A DNA stretch of 64,000 bases from an uncultured Oceanospirillales bacterium (GTDB lineage: Bacteria; Pseudomonadota; Gammaproteobacteria; Xanthomonadales; SZUA-36), in the NCBI GenBank assembly GCA_913055655.1, contig CAJXKA010000005.1:186001-250000 (forward strand). Direction: 5' to 3'. The translations under genes and the position numbers were made by a program. Position 1 is the stretch's first letter. Each line of letters opens with the position of its first letter. Shown piece after piece: positions 46,777 to 56,584 of the stretch. Below the pieces are notes generated by a model. It worked only from the letters and a program-made list of their open reading frames with translations, did not search any database and was not told the origin of the DNA.

Positions 46777-47895
46777 ATGCACATCAACGCCCACTTCGAC
46801 GGCGGTAATATCGTCACCAAAGCCGCTGAAAAGCCATCCGACATTCGCCTGGAAATCCGCATGGATGAGGGCGGCGAACACGGCCAGTGGTTTTACTTCC
46901 AGCTCTGCGGTTTGCGGGGACAGCCGTGCACGATCACGATCGAAAACGCCGGTGACATGTCTTACCCGAAAGGTTTCGAGGACTACGGCGTGGCGACCTC
47001 GACGGACCTGGAACACTGGTTTCGCACGAGCACGACGTTTGACGGCCGGTCACTGCGCTGGGAATACACCCCGACGACGGACAGCACCTGGTTCGCCTAT
47101 TTCGCACCCTATGGCTACGAGCGTCACCAGCGCCTTATTGGACACGCCCTGGCCGCGCCCGGTGTTCGCGCCGAGGTGCTGTGCCCCACGCCCGATGGCC
47201 ATGCCCTGACCCTGCTGACGTTCGGCGAACCCGCCACGGACAGGAAGGTTTGCTGGATCATCGCTCGCCAGCACCCCGGCGAGAGCATGGCCGAATGGTG
47301 GGCGGAGGGTTTCATCAACCGCCTGGCCGACCCGGAAGACGCGGTCGCGCGCGCGCTACTGGAACGCGCCGTGGTCCATGTCGTGCCGAACATGAACCCG
47401 GACGGCGCGGTGCGCGGGCACCTGCGCTGCAACGCACGCGGCGTGAACCTGAACCGGGCCTGGAAAGACCCGGACGATACCGATTCACCGGAGGTGTATT
47501 TCACGCGCCAGCGAATGCACGAGACCGGCATGGACTTTTTCCTGGATGTGCATGGCGACGAGGCCCTGCCCTACAACTTCGTGGCCGGCGGTGAGGGCGT
47601 TCCGTCCTGGACCGAGGCCATGAACCAGGAACTGCAGGCGTTCAAGAACCGCCTGGCCGCCATCAGCCCGGATTTCCAGACGGAACATGGCTACCCCGTT
47701 TCGCCCCCCGGATCTTCAGACCTGCGCAAGGCCACCGATTACATGTCCGAAACGTTCGGTTGCCTGGCCATGACCCTGGAAATGCCTTTCAAGGATGCCG
47801 CCAACCAGCCGATGCCGAACATCGGCTGGTCACCGGGACGTTGCCAGCGACTGGGCGCGGCCTGCCTGGATGCAATCTGGCAGACGCTCGCCTGA
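46777..47895 (+). CDS. M14-type cytosolic zinc carboxypeptidase
   Basis: A 372-residue protein with an N-terminal beta-sandwich domain (about 1-115) and an M14 catalytic domain. Zinc ligands appear in ARQHPGESMAEWW (His, Glu) and FFLDVHGDE (His); the substrate Arg/Asn region is NMNPDGAVRGHLRCNARGVN, and the catalytic Glu is in MTLEMPFKD. This layout is the CCP/AGBL-like cytosolic subgroup that removes C-terminal amino acids from peptides or protein tails. The ATG at 46777 follows GGGAG at five bases; a TTG at 46762 is rejected. It ends back-to-back with the next gene. Confidence 0.9.
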   Translation: MHINAHFDGGNIVTKAAEKPSDIRLEIRMDEGGEHGQWFYFQLCGLRGQPCTITIENAGDMSYPKGFEDYGVATSTDLEHWFRTSTTFDGRSLRWEYTPTTDSTWFAYFAPYGYERHQRLIGHALAAPGVRAEVLCPTPDGHALTLLTFGEPATDRKVCWIIARQHPGESMAEWWAEGFINRLADPEDAVARALLERAVVHVVPNMNPDGAVRGHLRCNARGVNLNRAWKDPDDTDSPEVYFTRQRMHETGMDFFLDVHGDEALPYNFVAGGEGVPSWTEAMNQELQAFKNRLAAISPDFQTEHGYPVSPPGSSDLRKATDYMSETFGCLAMTLEMPFKDAANQPMPNIGWSPGRCQRLGAACLDAIWQTLA

Positions 47896-48348
47896 TCAGG
47901 CGGACTCGGCCACCAACCGAAGCGCTAACTGCAGCACCGACGACTCGCCTGCGATCGCGGGCGCTTCCATGACGCCGGCGGAAATGGTCACGTCCTGGCT
48001 CACCGGCGGCTCACCGGCCGCTGGACAGCCAATGGAAAAATCCCGTGATGATGAACCGTGGTCGCTCACCAGCGCGTCGACCTCGGTGGCGTCGAGTCGC
48101 ACCCTGACCAGGACGTCCTTTTCGCCGACTTCCCCGGCGTTCAGGACGAGCGGCTCAGGCGGGCCCGGTGGCACCTCGGTGGTGCCAGAGGCGAGCGTGT
48201 GTTCCGGCACCTTGATACTGCCTTCGTCGACCAGTCCGCCGTTAAACACCTTCACCCCAAGTTCGTATTTCCAGTCGTCGCCGATCTGCCCATCCTGACG
48301 CTCGCTGAGCAGCGTTATCGTAATTCTGCCGTTCATCAATTTTCCCAT
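47896..48348 (-). CDS. Unrecognised 150-residue protein
   Basis: Not recognised. The protein is rich in Val, Gly, Ser and acidic residues and looks mainly beta-stranded (ITITLLSERQDGQ, KYELGVKVFNGG, KDVLVRVRLDATEVD). It has no signal peptide, no membrane segment and one Cys (near CPAAGEPP). It starts at an ATG (48348) or at a second ATG (48336) preceded by GGGA. It is convergent with the carboxypeptidase: their stop codons TGA/TCA abut inside a 14-base palindrome (47889-47902). It lies just downstream of the LacI-C gene on the same strand. The frame is open over the full length with normal codon use, so it is probably a real gene. Confidence 0.65.
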   Translation of the reverse strand: MGKLMNGRITITLLSERQDGQIGDDWKYELGVKVFNGGLVDEGSIKVPEHTLASGTTEVPPGPPEPLVLNAGEVGEKDVLVRVRLDATEVDALVSDHGSSSRDFSIGCPAAGEPPVSQDVTISAGVMEAPAIAGESSVLQLALRLVAESA

Positions 48349-48393
48349 TTGAAGTTCACCGCGGACCAGGCTGGCCCGCGTTGCTGAATACTA

Positions 48394-49422
48394 TCACCTG
48401 TTCGCGGCGGAAGCGTCGAGGCGCCGGGTGCTCTCCCGAATCTTGAGTTCGTGGGGGACGACCACGCGCGGCTCGGTCGGGGGGTTGCCGTCAATGATGT
48501 CCAGCAACAGGGTCGCGCAGGCGGCGCCGATCTCGGCGGTGGGCTGGGCGATCGTGGTCAGCGGCGGCGAAAAATAACGCGCCAGCGGAATGTTGTCGCA
48601 ACCGATGATCGAGACATCGCCCGGCACATCGATGCCCATTTCGCGCAGCGCGTACATGGCCCCGAAAGCAATCTCGTCGCTGAAGCAGAAAATGGCGCTG
48701 GGCCGCGATGGCAGGGCCATCAGCTGTTGTGCGCCGGCGATACCGTCCTCCAGCGTGTAACCCAGTTGGATGACATGGTCGTCATTGACCGTCACACCGG
48801 CCGCGGTCATGGCATCGTTGAAGCCGCGGAGCCGCTCGCGGGTGCTGTGCGTTTCAATGTCACCGGTAATAACGGCGATTTGCCGGTGACCGTAATCCAG
48901 CAGGTGGCGGGTCGCATCCAGCCCGGCCTGGTAGTCGTCGATGCCGATTTGCGGCAGGTCATCGTGTCCGGTGTATTCACAGCCGTTGACGATGGGCGGC
49001 AGCTTGCTGACCGGCTCGCCCGGCTTACGGTCAAACGGCAAACGGTGCGACATCAGGATCACCCCGTCGGCCTGGCGGGTCCTGGCCATGCGGGCAAACT
49101 CGCGCTCGCGTTTTTCCGAGCCCTGGCTGTCACCCAGCAGCACCGAGTAGCCCCGCTCGCGGGCAACCTTCTCGATGGCCTTGATGATATTGGAGTTATG
49201 GCTGTCGGCGATATCCGGGATGATGACGACGATATTGCCCGAACGCGCGGTGCGCAGGCTGACCGCCAGGTTGTTGGGGGTGTAGCCGGCAGCCTCCGCC
49301 GCCGCCAGCACCTTTTTGCGCGTGGCGTCCGCGACCCGGTCCGGGTTGCGAAGCGCGTGTGACACGGTGGCGATGGAAAACCCCGTCTGCGCGGCGATGT
49401 CTTTCAGTCCGACTTTGGCCAT
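48394..49422 (-). CDS. LacI-family transcriptional regulator (C)
   Basis: A 342-residue repressor with a helix-turn-helix (LKDIAAQTGFSIATVSHALR), a hinge (YTPNNLAVSLRTARSG) and a sugar-binding core with IIGCDNIPLARYFSPPLTTI near the end. It is divergent from the SSS-GH94-GH130-epimerase operon, and the region between contains GTTAAACGTTTAAC-type palindromes (49541 and 49576) that are its likely operators. The inducer is presumably a beta-disaccharide or its product. It probably also represses itself, because one site-like sequence (TGTAAAACGATTGA, 49473-49486) lies near its own start. Confidence 0.92.
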   Translation of the reverse strand: MAKVGLKDIAAQTGFSIATVSHALRNPDRVADATRKKVLAAAEAAGYTPNNLAVSLRTARSGNIVVIIPDIADSHNSNIIKAIEKVARERGYSVLLGDSQGSEKREREFARMARTRQADGVILMSHRLPFDRKPGEPVSKLPPIVNGCEYTGHDDLPQIGIDDYQAGLDATRHLLDYGHRQIAVITGDIETHSTRERLRGFNDAMTAAGVTVNDDHVIQLGYTLEDGIAGAQQLMALPSRPSAIFCFSDEIAFGAMYALREMGIDVPGDVSIIGCDNIPLARYFSPPLTTIAQPTAEIGAACATLLLDIIDGNPPTEPRVVVPHELKIRESTRRLDASAANR

Positions 49423-49540
49423 GAGCCTTGTTTCCTTGTTATCAGGCTGATTTTAGGGGTATGCGTCATACATGTAAAACGATTGACCCCTTGGCCTGCC
49501 ACATCATCCGGGCCGGCCGTCAAGTCGATGTTAACCAAAG

Positions 49541-49554
49541 GTTAAACGTTTAAC
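49541..49554. promoter_or_regulatory. Perfect GTTAAACGTTTAAC operator, LacI-C regulon
   Basis: A perfect 14-base palindrome with CG at the centre, as expected for a LacI-family site. It partly overlaps another inverted repeat, TTAACC-AAA-GGTTAA (49531-49545). It lies just upstream of the -35 box of the phosphorolysis operon. Confidence 0.85.
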
Positions 49555-49561
49555 GCCACGG

Positions 49562-49590
49562 TTGACCCTCCCGATGTGAAACGTTTAACA
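49562..49590 (+). promoter_or_regulatory. Predicted promoter with embedded second LacI-C operator
   Basis: TTGACC (49562-49567) and a weak TTAACA (49585-49590) are 17 bases apart. The near-perfect palindrome GTGAAACGTTTAAC (49576-49589) covers the spacer and most of the -10 box, so repressor and polymerase would compete. It is centred 35 bases from the first operator. The remaining leader up to the start at 49668 shows a possible GGCCTC/GAGGCC hairpin and nothing else. Confidence 0.7.
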
Positions 49591-49667
49591 TGCCGCAAAA
49601 CAGGGCCCTGCGCCCAATCCATAACGAATAAGGCCTCCCAGGCTCGTAAGAGGCCGGTGAAAACAAC

Positions 49668-51542
49668 ATGCAACTACAAGCCATCGACCTGACCATCATC
49701 GGGGCGTATCTCGCCTTTACGATTTTTATCGGCCTGTACCTGAAGCGGCGCGCCGCCCAGGACATGAAGGCCTATTACCAGGGCGGCAAGCGCCTGCCGT
49801 GGTACATGCTCAGCCTGTCCAATGCGTCCGGCATGTTCGATATCTCCGGCACCATGTGGCTGGTCACGCTGTGCTTTGTCTACGGCATGAAGAGCATCTG
49901 GATTCCGTGGCTGTGGCCGGTGTTCAACCAGGTCTTCCTGGCGGCGTTCCTGTCCTGCTGGCTGCGGCGCTCGAACGTGATCACCGGCGCGCAGTGGATC
50001 CAGACCCGGTTCGGCGACGACACCGGCGGACGGCTCGCGCACATGGTGGTGGTGCTGTTCGCGGTGATCTCGGTGCTGGGCTTCCTGGCCTACGGATTCA
50101 TCGGCGTCGGCAAGTTCATCGAGATCTTCATCCCTTGGGAGACGGTCGCACCGTTCGTACCGTTCGATGTGCCGCCGGAGTACGTGCCGCACCTGTACGG
50201 CATTTTCTTCACCAGCTTCGCCACCTTCTACGTGATGCTGGGCGGCATGCTCAGTATTGTCTGGGCCGACGTGGTGCAGTTCACGATCATGGCCATCTCG
50301 GCGGTGATCATCGCCACCATCGCCATCATGAACGTGTCCCCCGAGGCCCTGCACGCGGCCACGCCAGAGGGCTGGGCCAACCCGTTCTTCGGCTGGACGC
50401 TGGATCTCGACTGGGGCGCGAAGATCGCCGAGGTGAACGACAAGATCCTGTCGGACGGCTACTCGCTGTTTTCCATCTTCTTCATGATGATGCTGTTCAA
50501 GGGCGTGCTGGTGTCGCTGGCCGGCCCGGCGCCCAACTACGACATGCAGAAAATCCTGGCGACACGCTCGCCGCGCGAGGCGGCCCTGATGAGCGGCTTC
50601 GTGTCCATCGCCCTGAACCCGATCCGTTACCTGATGATCGCCGGCTTCGCCGTGCTGGCCATCGTTTATTACCAGGACCTGGACCTGATGTCGGGTGGGC
50701 GCATCGATTTTGAGAACATCCTGCCTTCGGCCATGCTGGAGTTTGCGCCGGTCGGTATTCTCGGACTGTTGCTGGCGGGGCTGCTGGCGGCATTCATGTC
50801 GACCTTCGCTTCGACCGTGAACGCGGCGCCGGCCTACCTGGTCAACGACATCTACCATCGTTACATCAACCCACAGGCCAGCAACAAGGCGCTGATCTAC
50901 GCCAGCTACCTGGTCTCGGTGCTGGTGGTGGTGGTCAGCACCCTCATCGGCCTGTTCGTGGAGTCCATCAACAGCGTGCTGCAATGGCTGGTGTCCGGCC
51001 TGTTCGGCGGTTACGCGGTGGCCAACGTGCTGAAGTGGTACTGGTGGCGACTGAACGGCATCGGCTATTTCTGGGGCATGCTCACCGGCATCATTGGCGC
51101 GCTGGCGTTCCCGACCCTGTTCGGCCCGGTGTTCACCGGCGTCGCGCCCGACATCCTGCCGCTGTACCTGTTCCCGCTGCTGTTCCTGGTGTCCGGCATC
51201 GCCTGCATCGTCGCCAGCGCCATGACACCGCCGGAGGACGACGAGCTGCTGAAGAAGTTCTACCGCCAGGTGCGGCCCTGGGGTGTCTGGGGGCCGGTAC
51301 ATGACAAGGTCGTCGCCGATGACCCGACCTTCAAACGCAATCCGGACTTCAAGCGCGACATGTTCAACGTCGCCGTTGGCATCATCGCGCAGACCTGCCT
51401 GGTGGCGGCGCCGATCTTCCTGGTCATTCGCGAGAACGGCTCGCTGGTCACCACGCTGGTGGTGTTCGGCGTGGCCGCGGTGATCCTGAAAAAGACCTGG
51501 TACGACCGCCTCGAGCGGACGGCCGATCACGTGGAGGACTGA
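49668..51542 (+). CDS. Sodium:solute symporter (SSS family), probable disaccharide importer
   Basis: A 624-residue protein with about 14 predicted hydrophobic helices, of the sodium:solute symporter family. The start [20 protein letters not shown] and [17 protein letters not shown] are typical SSS entry segments, and [19 protein letters not shown] is the conserved helix-8-like sodium site. It opens an operon of disaccharide phosphorylases and an epimerase, so it is probably the inner-membrane uptake system for cellobiose and/or mannobiose; this is inference from context. GGTGA precedes the ATG. The gene ends four bases before GH94. Confidence 0.92.
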   Translation: MQLQAIDLTIIGAYLAFTIFIGLYLKRRAAQDMKAYYQGGKRLPWYMLSLSNASGMFDISGTMWLVTLCFVYGMKSIWIPWLWPVFNQVFLAAFLSCWLRRSNVITGAQWIQTRFGDDTGGRLAHMVVVLFAVISVLGFLAYGFIGVGKFIEIFIPWETVAPFVPFDVPPEYVPHLYGIFFTSFATFYVMLGGMLSIVWADVVQFTIMAISAVIIATIAIMNVSPEALHAATPEGWANPFFGWTLDLDWGAKIAEVNDKILSDGYSLFSIFFMMMLFKGVLVSLAGPAPNYDMQKILATRSPREAALMSGFVSIALNPIRYLMIAGFAVLAIVYYQDLDLMSGGRIDFENILPSAMLEFAPVGILGLLLAGLLAAFMSTFASTVNAAPAYLVNDIYHRYINPQASNKALIYASYLVSVLVVVVSTLIGLFVESINSVLQWLVSGLFGGYAVANVLKWYWWRLNGIGYFWGMLTGIIGALAFPTLFGPVFTGVAPDILPLYLFPLLFLVSGIACIVASAMTPPEDDELLKKFYRQVRPWGVWGPVHDKVVADDPTFKRNPDFKRDMFNVAVGIIAQTCLVAAPIFLVIRENGSLVTTLVVFGVAAVILKKTWYDRLERTADHVED

Positions 51543-51546
51543 GCCG

Positions 51547-54030
51547 ATGGATGCCAAAGCCACAGCCGCAGCCACTGCGACCGCCGCCACGGACGCGTTC
51601 GGCCACTTCGACGATGAACGCCGCGAGTACGTCATCACCCGGCCCGACACGCCCTACCCGTGGATCAACTACCTCGGCAGCGAGGTGTTTTTCTCGTTGA
51701 TCTCGAACACGGCCGGGGGCTACGCCTTCTACCGCGACGCCAAGTTCCGCCGCCTGACCCGCTACCGCTACAACAACGTGCCGGTGGATGACGGCGGGCG
51801 TTATTTCTATGTCCGCGATGGCGACACCACCTGGTCGCCCGGCTGGAAGCCCTGCCGCACGCCACTGGACCACTACGAATGCCGCCACGGCATGGGCTAC
51901 ACGCAGATCACCGGCGAGAAAGACGGCATCCGCGTCAGCGTGTTGTTTTTTGTGCCACCCGGCGACCACGTTGAAGTGCAGCGCGTGACGGTGGAGAACC
52001 GCTCCGGCCGCGCGCGCTCGCTGCAGCTCTACTCGTTCGTCGAGTGGTGCCTGTGGAACGCCGAAGACGACATGAGCAACTTCCAGCGCAACTACTCTGT
52101 CGGCGAGGTGGAGGTGCATGGCGGCACGCTCTTTCACAAGACCGAGTATCGCGAGCGTCGCGATCATTTCGCCTTCTATACCGTGAACGCGGAGGTCGAT
52201 GGCTTCGACACCGATCGCGACACCTTCCTGGGCCCCTACAACGGTTTCGACCGGCCTGACCAGGTATCCGCGGGCACATCGGGTGACAGTGTCGCCCACG
52301 GCTGGTCGCCGGTCGCATCACACCGGCTGGACCTGGAACTGGACGCCGGCGAGAGCCGCGAACTGGTGTTCCAGCTGGGCTATGTCGAGATGCCGGACGG
52401 CGAGAAGTTCGATGGCGATGGCAACCTGAACCGCTCCACGGCCGAGGCGTTGATCGCCCGGTACGACAGCACCGACAAGGCCAATGCCGCCCTCGACCGG
52501 TTGGCGGATTACTGGGACGACCTGCTGTCCCGGTTCCAGGTGCGCTCGCACGAACCGCGCCTCAATCGCATGGTCAACACCTGGAATGCCTACCAGTGCA
52601 TGGTGACGTTCAACCTGTCGCGCAGCGCCTCGTTCTTCGAGGCGGGCCTGGGACGCGGCATGGGTTTCCGCGACTCCAACCAGGACCTGCTGGGCTCGGT
52701 ACACCTGGCCCCGGACCGCGCCCGCGAACGCATCCTGGACATTGCCGCCACCCAGTTCGAGGACGGCTCCGTCTATCACCAGTACCAGCCGTTGACCAAG
52801 CGCGGCAACGCGGCCATTGGCGGCAACTTCAACGACGACCCGCTGTGGCTGGTGCTGTCGACCACGGCCTACATCCGCGAGACCGGTGATGTCTCGATCC
52901 TGGACGAGGCGGTGCCCTGGGAAAATGACGAGACCCGCACGGCGCCGTTGCTGGCGCACCTGAAAGCCTCTTTCGACCATGTCGTGCGCAAGCGCGGCCC
53001 GCACGGCCTGCCGTTGATCGGCCGTGCCGACTGGAACGACTGCCTGAACCTGAACTGCTTTTCCACCAACCCGGACCAGACCTTCCAGACCACCGGGACC
53101 GGCGAGGGCCAGGTGGCCGAATCGATGTTCATTGCCGCGCAGTTCGTGCTGTACGGCAGCGACTACGCCGACCTGTGCAGGCGGCTGGGTGACGAGGCCG
53201 AGGCCCGCCGGGCGGAGGACCATGTGGCCGACATGCGCACCGCCATCGCCGAACATGGCTGGGACGGCGAATGGTGGCTGCGCGCCTACGACGCCAATGG
53301 CGATGCGGTCGGGTCGAAAGACAGCGACGGCAGCCAGATCTTTATTGAACCGCAGGGCTTCTGCGTCATGGCCGGCCTGGGCCAGGACGACCGCCGGGCG
53401 GAAACCGCGCTGGCGTCGGTCGAGGAACGCCTGGCGTGCGAGTACGGCATCGTGCTGAACGCGCCGGCCTACACGCGCTACCACCTGGAACTGGGCGAGA
53501 TCAGCACCTACCCGCAGGGCTACAAGGAAAACGGCGGCATCTTCTGCCACAACAACCCGTGGATCGTGATTGCCGAGGCCGTGCTGGGCCGCGGCGACCG
53601 CGCCTTCGATTACTGGCGCCGTATCGCGCCGGCCTTCCAGGACCACGTCGCGCTGCGCAAGATCGAGCCCTATGTCTACGCGCAGATGGTGGCCGGCAAG
53701 GAGGCCTTCCGGCCCGGCGAGGCCAAGAACTCGTGGCTCACGGGCACGGCGGCCTGGAACTGGCACGCCATCACCGAGCATATCCTGGGCATTCGGCCGG
53801 ACTACGACGGGCTTCGCGTCGACCCCTGCATTCCGGCGGACTGGGATGGCTTTGAAGTCACGCGCCGTTACCGCGACGCGACCTACGACATCCGCGTTCG
53901 CAACCCCGATGGCGTTTCGCGCGGCATCGCGTCGGTCAGTGTCGATGGCGCGCCCGTCACCGGCGCCACGCTACCCCTGGCCGCACCGGGAAGCCGATGC
54001 GTGGTCGAGGTGGTGATGGGACAGGCGTAG
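51547..54030 (+). CDS. GH94 disaccharide phosphorylase, probably cellobiose phosphorylase
   Basis: An 827-residue GH94 enzyme, close to the length of characterised cellobiose phosphorylases. N-terminal beta-sandwich ([20 protein letters not shown]), then an (alpha/alpha)6 barrel with [20 protein letters not shown], the catalytic Asp498 in [10 protein letters not shown], and [15 protein letters not shown] and [20 protein letters not shown] downstream. It should split cellobiose with phosphate into glucose 1-phosphate and glucose. Chitobiose-type phosphorylase is less likely given the partners. GGAGG lies upstream of its ATG. It works beside GH130 and the epimerase in the LacI-C operon. Confidence 0.9.
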   Translation: MDAKATAAATATAATDAFGHFDDERREYVITRPDTPYPWINYLGSEVFFSLISNTAGGYAFYRDAKFRRLTRYRYNNVPVDDGGRYFYVRDGDTTWSPGWKPCRTPLDHYECRHGMGYTQITGEKDGIRVSVLFFVPPGDHVEVQRVTVENRSGRARSLQLYSFVEWCLWNAEDDMSNFQRNYSVGEVEVHGGTLFHKTEYRERRDHFAFYTVNAEVDGFDTDRDTFLGPYNGFDRPDQVSAGTSGDSVAHGWSPVASHRLDLELDAGESRELVFQLGYVEMPDGEKFDGDGNLNRSTAEALIARYDSTDKANAALDRLADYWDDLLSRFQVRSHEPRLNRMVNTWNAYQCMVTFNLSRSASFFEAGLGRGMGFRDSNQDLLGSVHLAPDRARERILDIAATQFEDGSVYHQYQPLTKRGNAAIGGNFNDDPLWLVLSTTAYIRETGDVSILDEAVPWENDETRTAPLLAHLKASFDHVVRKRGPHGLPLIGRADWNDCLNLNCFSTNPDQTFQTTGTGEGQVAESMFIAAQFVLYGSDYADLCRRLGDEAEARRAEDHVADMRTAIAEHGWDGEWWLRAYDANGDAVGSKDSDGSQIFIEPQGFCVMAGLGQDDRRAETALASVEERLACEYGIVLNAPAYTRYHLELGEISTYPQGYKENGGIFCHNNPWIVIAEAVLGRGDRAFDYWRRIAPAFQDHVALRKIEPYVYAQMVAGKEAFRPGEAKNSWLTGTAAWNWHAITEHILGIRPDYDGLRVDPCIPADWDGFEVTRRYRDATYDIRVRNPDGVSRGIASVSVDGAPVTGATLPLAAPGSRCVVEVVMGQA

Positions 54031-54052
54031 TATCACTGGCCCGGGATCTGCC

Positions 54053-55240
54053 ATGACACGTTTCGACGAGCGCCTTTCACGCCTTCAGTCCGAACTGGAT
54101 GCGCTGCTGGCGCGTCCGAACGCCCCCGTCGACGAGGCCGGCAACGGTATCTATGAGCGCTGGCGCCACCCGGTGGTCACGCGCGACCACGTGCCGCTGG
54201 AGTGGCGTTACGACCTGGACCCGGCGACGAACCCACACCTGCTGGAGCGGATTGGCGTTAACAGCACTTTTAACGCCGGCGCGATGGCCTGGCAGGGCAG
54301 GTACCTGCTGGTGCTGCGCATGGAGGGCGTCGACCGCAAGTCGTATTTCGCCATCGCCGATAGCGACAACGGCGTCGACGGTTTTCGTTTCCGTAACGTG
54401 CCCATCGACATGCCCAAGCTCGACGATTCGGAGACCAACCTCTACGACATGCGCCTGACCGCACACGAGGACGGCTGGGTCTACGGCCTGTTCTGCGCCG
54501 AGCGGCACGACCCGGCGCACCCGGACGACCCGACCGCGGCACTGGCGCGTTGTGGCATCGCGCGCACCCGTGACCTGGAGTCCTGGGAAAGGCTGCCGGA
54601 CCTGGTGACGCGCTCACCACAACAGCGCAACGTGGTGCTGCATCCCGAATTCATCGACGGCCGTTACGGGCTTTACACCCGGCCGCAGGACGGCTTCATC
54701 GAGGCCGGCGGCGCCGGCGGCCTCAGCTGGGGGCTGGCCGACAATATGGAAAACGCCCGCGTGGACGAGGAGGCCGTCATCGACCCGCGCGCCTACCACA
54801 CCATTGCCGAGGCCAAGAACGGCCAGGGGCCACCCCCCATTCGCACCCGCGAAGGCTGGCTGCACCTGGCGCATGGCGTCCGCGGCACTGCGGCCGGGCT
54901 GCGTTACGTGCTGTACCCGTTCCTGACCGAACTGGACCGGCCCTGGGTGATCCGCCGCAAGCCCGCCGGCCACCTGCTGGCGCCGCGCGGTGATGAACGG
55001 CCGGGAGACGTGTCCAACGTGGTGTTCTGCAACGGCTGGATACGCGACGGCGACGGCGACGACGCCCGTGTTCTGATCTATTACGCCTCGGCGGACACCC
55101 GCATGCACGTCGCCACCAGCAGTGTCGACCGGCTGGTGGACCACTGCCTGAACGCGCCGGAAGAAAGCGGCAGCACCGCGGCTTCCGCCCGCGCCATCCG
55201 GCAGTTGGTCCAGGCCAATCAAAACCGATCCAAAGTTTGA
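54053..55240 (+). CDS. GH130 mannosyl-glucose phosphorylase-type enzyme
   Basis: A 395-residue five-bladed-propeller enzyme of GH130, subgroup 1-like. Asp132 in SETNLYDMRLT stands at the catalytic position known from Bacteroides fragilis 4-O-beta-D-mannosyl-D-glucose phosphorylase (about 390 residues), and GVNSTFNAGA, RNVVLHPEF and GIARTRDLESW are further family segments. It should release mannose 1-phosphate and glucose from Man-beta-1,4-Glc. The neighbouring 2-epimerase makes exactly that substrate from mannobiose, which strengthens the assignment. It lies 22 bases after GH94 and four before the epimerase. Confidence 0.9.
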   Translation: MTRFDERLSRLQSELDALLARPNAPVDEAGNGIYERWRHPVVTRDHVPLEWRYDLDPATNPHLLERIGVNSTFNAGAMAWQGRYLLVLRMEGVDRKSYFAIADSDNGVDGFRFRNVPIDMPKLDDSETNLYDMRLTAHEDGWVYGLFCAERHDPAHPDDPTAALARCGIARTRDLESWERLPDLVTRSPQQRNVVLHPEFIDGRYGLYTRPQDGFIEAGGAGGLSWGLADNMENARVDEEAVIDPRAYHTIAEAKNGQGPPPIRTREGWLHLAHGVRGTAAGLRYVLYPFLTELDRPWVIRRKPAGHLLAPRGDERPGDVSNVVFCNGWIRDGDGDDARVLIYYASADTRMHVATSSVDRLVDHCLNAPEESGSTAASARAIRQLVQANQNRSKV

Positions 55241-55244
55241 GATA

Positions 55245-56495
55245 ATGATGCTTTCGACAACGACTGCCAGGGCCATGACAGCCGCACCGGAAATCACAAC
55301 AAGAACAACATTCACGATGGAGGACGCCCTGCGCGAACTCGATGCCATCACGCGCTGGTGGCTGGACCATTCCATCGACCGGGAAAACGGCGGTTTTTAC
55401 GGCGAGATCGACGCCTTGGGCCAGCCCGTCGCCGGCGCCCGTAAACACCTGGTGCTGCACACCCGCCTGCTGTGGTTTTTCAGCGAGGCTGGCCGCGCCG
55501 GCGGCGACCGCAATTGCCGGCTGGCCGCCGACCGCGCCTATCGTTACTTCAACGATCATTTCGACGACCCCGGCTTCGGCGGCGCCTACTGGTCGCTCGA
55601 GGCCGACGGCAGCGTCGCCGACGATGGCAAACGATCGTATGGCCTGTGTTTCAGCATCTACGCCCTGTGTGCCTACTACCGGCTGACCAGCGATACATCG
55701 GCCATCACGAGGGCGCGTGATTACCTGGCGGCCCTGTGGGAGCACGCGCGCGACCAGGAACATGGCGGTTTTATCGAGTCGTTCAACCGGAACTGGACCC
55801 CGGCGGACGACATGCGCCTGGGCGAGGACGACCTGGACGCACCGAAGACCATGAACATGCACCTGCACCTGGTGGAGGCCTGCACGGCGCTGCACCAGGC
55901 CGCGCCGAACGCGCGCAGCCGCAAGGCCCTGCGGGAATCCATCGACCTGTTTATCGACCGAATCCTGGTCGCGGACACGCCGCGGCTTGGCCTGTACTTC
56001 GACCGGCAGTGGAATGAACTGCCGGCGCCCGAGTCATTCGGGCATGAAATCGAGGCCAGCTGGCTGCTCTGGGAGGCGGCCGAGACGCTGGGTGACCCGG
56101 TGGTCAAAACTGCCGTTCGCCCCCGCGCGCTGGGGCTGGCCGAGAAAGTGCTGTCCCGGGCGCTGACCCCGGCGGGCTTCGTCCAGGACCGGCCCGGCGG
56201 CAGCGGCGACCCGTCCGAGAGCACCTGGTGGGTGCAGGCCGAGGCCCTGGTCGGTTTCCTCAACGCCGACCTGCTCAGCGGCGACCACCGCTGGGGCGAG
56301 GCGGCCGACACCGTCTGGGCATTCACACAACGCGCGCACATTGCCCCGGGCGGCGTGGAATGGCGCAGCCAGGGCGCCGCATCGGCCGACACACCGGATC
56401 CGGACTACCGCGCCGGCGCATGGAAAGGCCCGTACCACACCGGCCGCGCCATGATGGAAGCCGCCCGCCGGCTGTCCATCCTGGAAGCCGGCTGA
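55245..56495 (+). CDS. AGE-family 2-epimerase, probable cellobiose/mannobiose 2-epimerase
   Basis: A 416-residue (alpha/alpha)6-barrel epimerase of the N-acylglucosamine 2-epimerase family. The cellobiose-2-epimerase pattern is visible: GGFYGEIDALGQP, KTMNMHLHLVEA (His206, His208), SFGHEIEASWLLWEA (His267, Glu270) and KGPYHTGRAMMEA near the end. It would interconvert glucose and mannose at the reducing end of beta-1,4-disaccharides, turning mannobiose into mannosyl-glucose for GH130. The start is uncertain: two adjacent ATGs at 55245/55248, with later ATGs at 55275 and 55317 closer to typical family starts. It is last in the operon. Confidence 0.9.
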   Translation: MMLSTTTARAMTAAPEITTRTTFTMEDALRELDAITRWWLDHSIDRENGGFYGEIDALGQPVAGARKHLVLHTRLLWFFSEAGRAGGDRNCRLAADRAYRYFNDHFDDPGFGGAYWSLEADGSVADDGKRSYGLCFSIYALCAYYRLTSDTSAITRARDYLAALWEHARDQEHGGFIESFNRNWTPADDMRLGEDDLDAPKTMNMHLHLVEACTALHQAAPNARSRKALRESIDLFIDRILVADTPRLGLYFDRQWNELPAPESFGHEIEASWLLWEAAETLGDPVVKTAVRPRALGLAEKVLSRALTPAGFVQDRPGGSGDPSESTWWVQAEALVGFLNADLLSGDHRWGEAADTVWAFTQRAHIAPGGVEWRSQGAASADTPDPDYRAGAWKGPYHTGRAMMEAARRLSILEAG

Positions 56496-56584
56496 AGCTT
56501 CAGCCAGTTCGCCGCCCACGCACTGGAGGTGCCGGCGCCCGGTAAAAGGCGTATGCTGTAAGCAGCTTTCCAGGGTAACTGGCC

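Noticed and set aside
49674..51650. A 658-codon open frame on the minus strand, antisense to the SSS symporter
   Set aside because: Its product is almost entirely His, Gln, Arg and Asp, the mirror image of a hydrophobic membrane protein, so it is a shadow.
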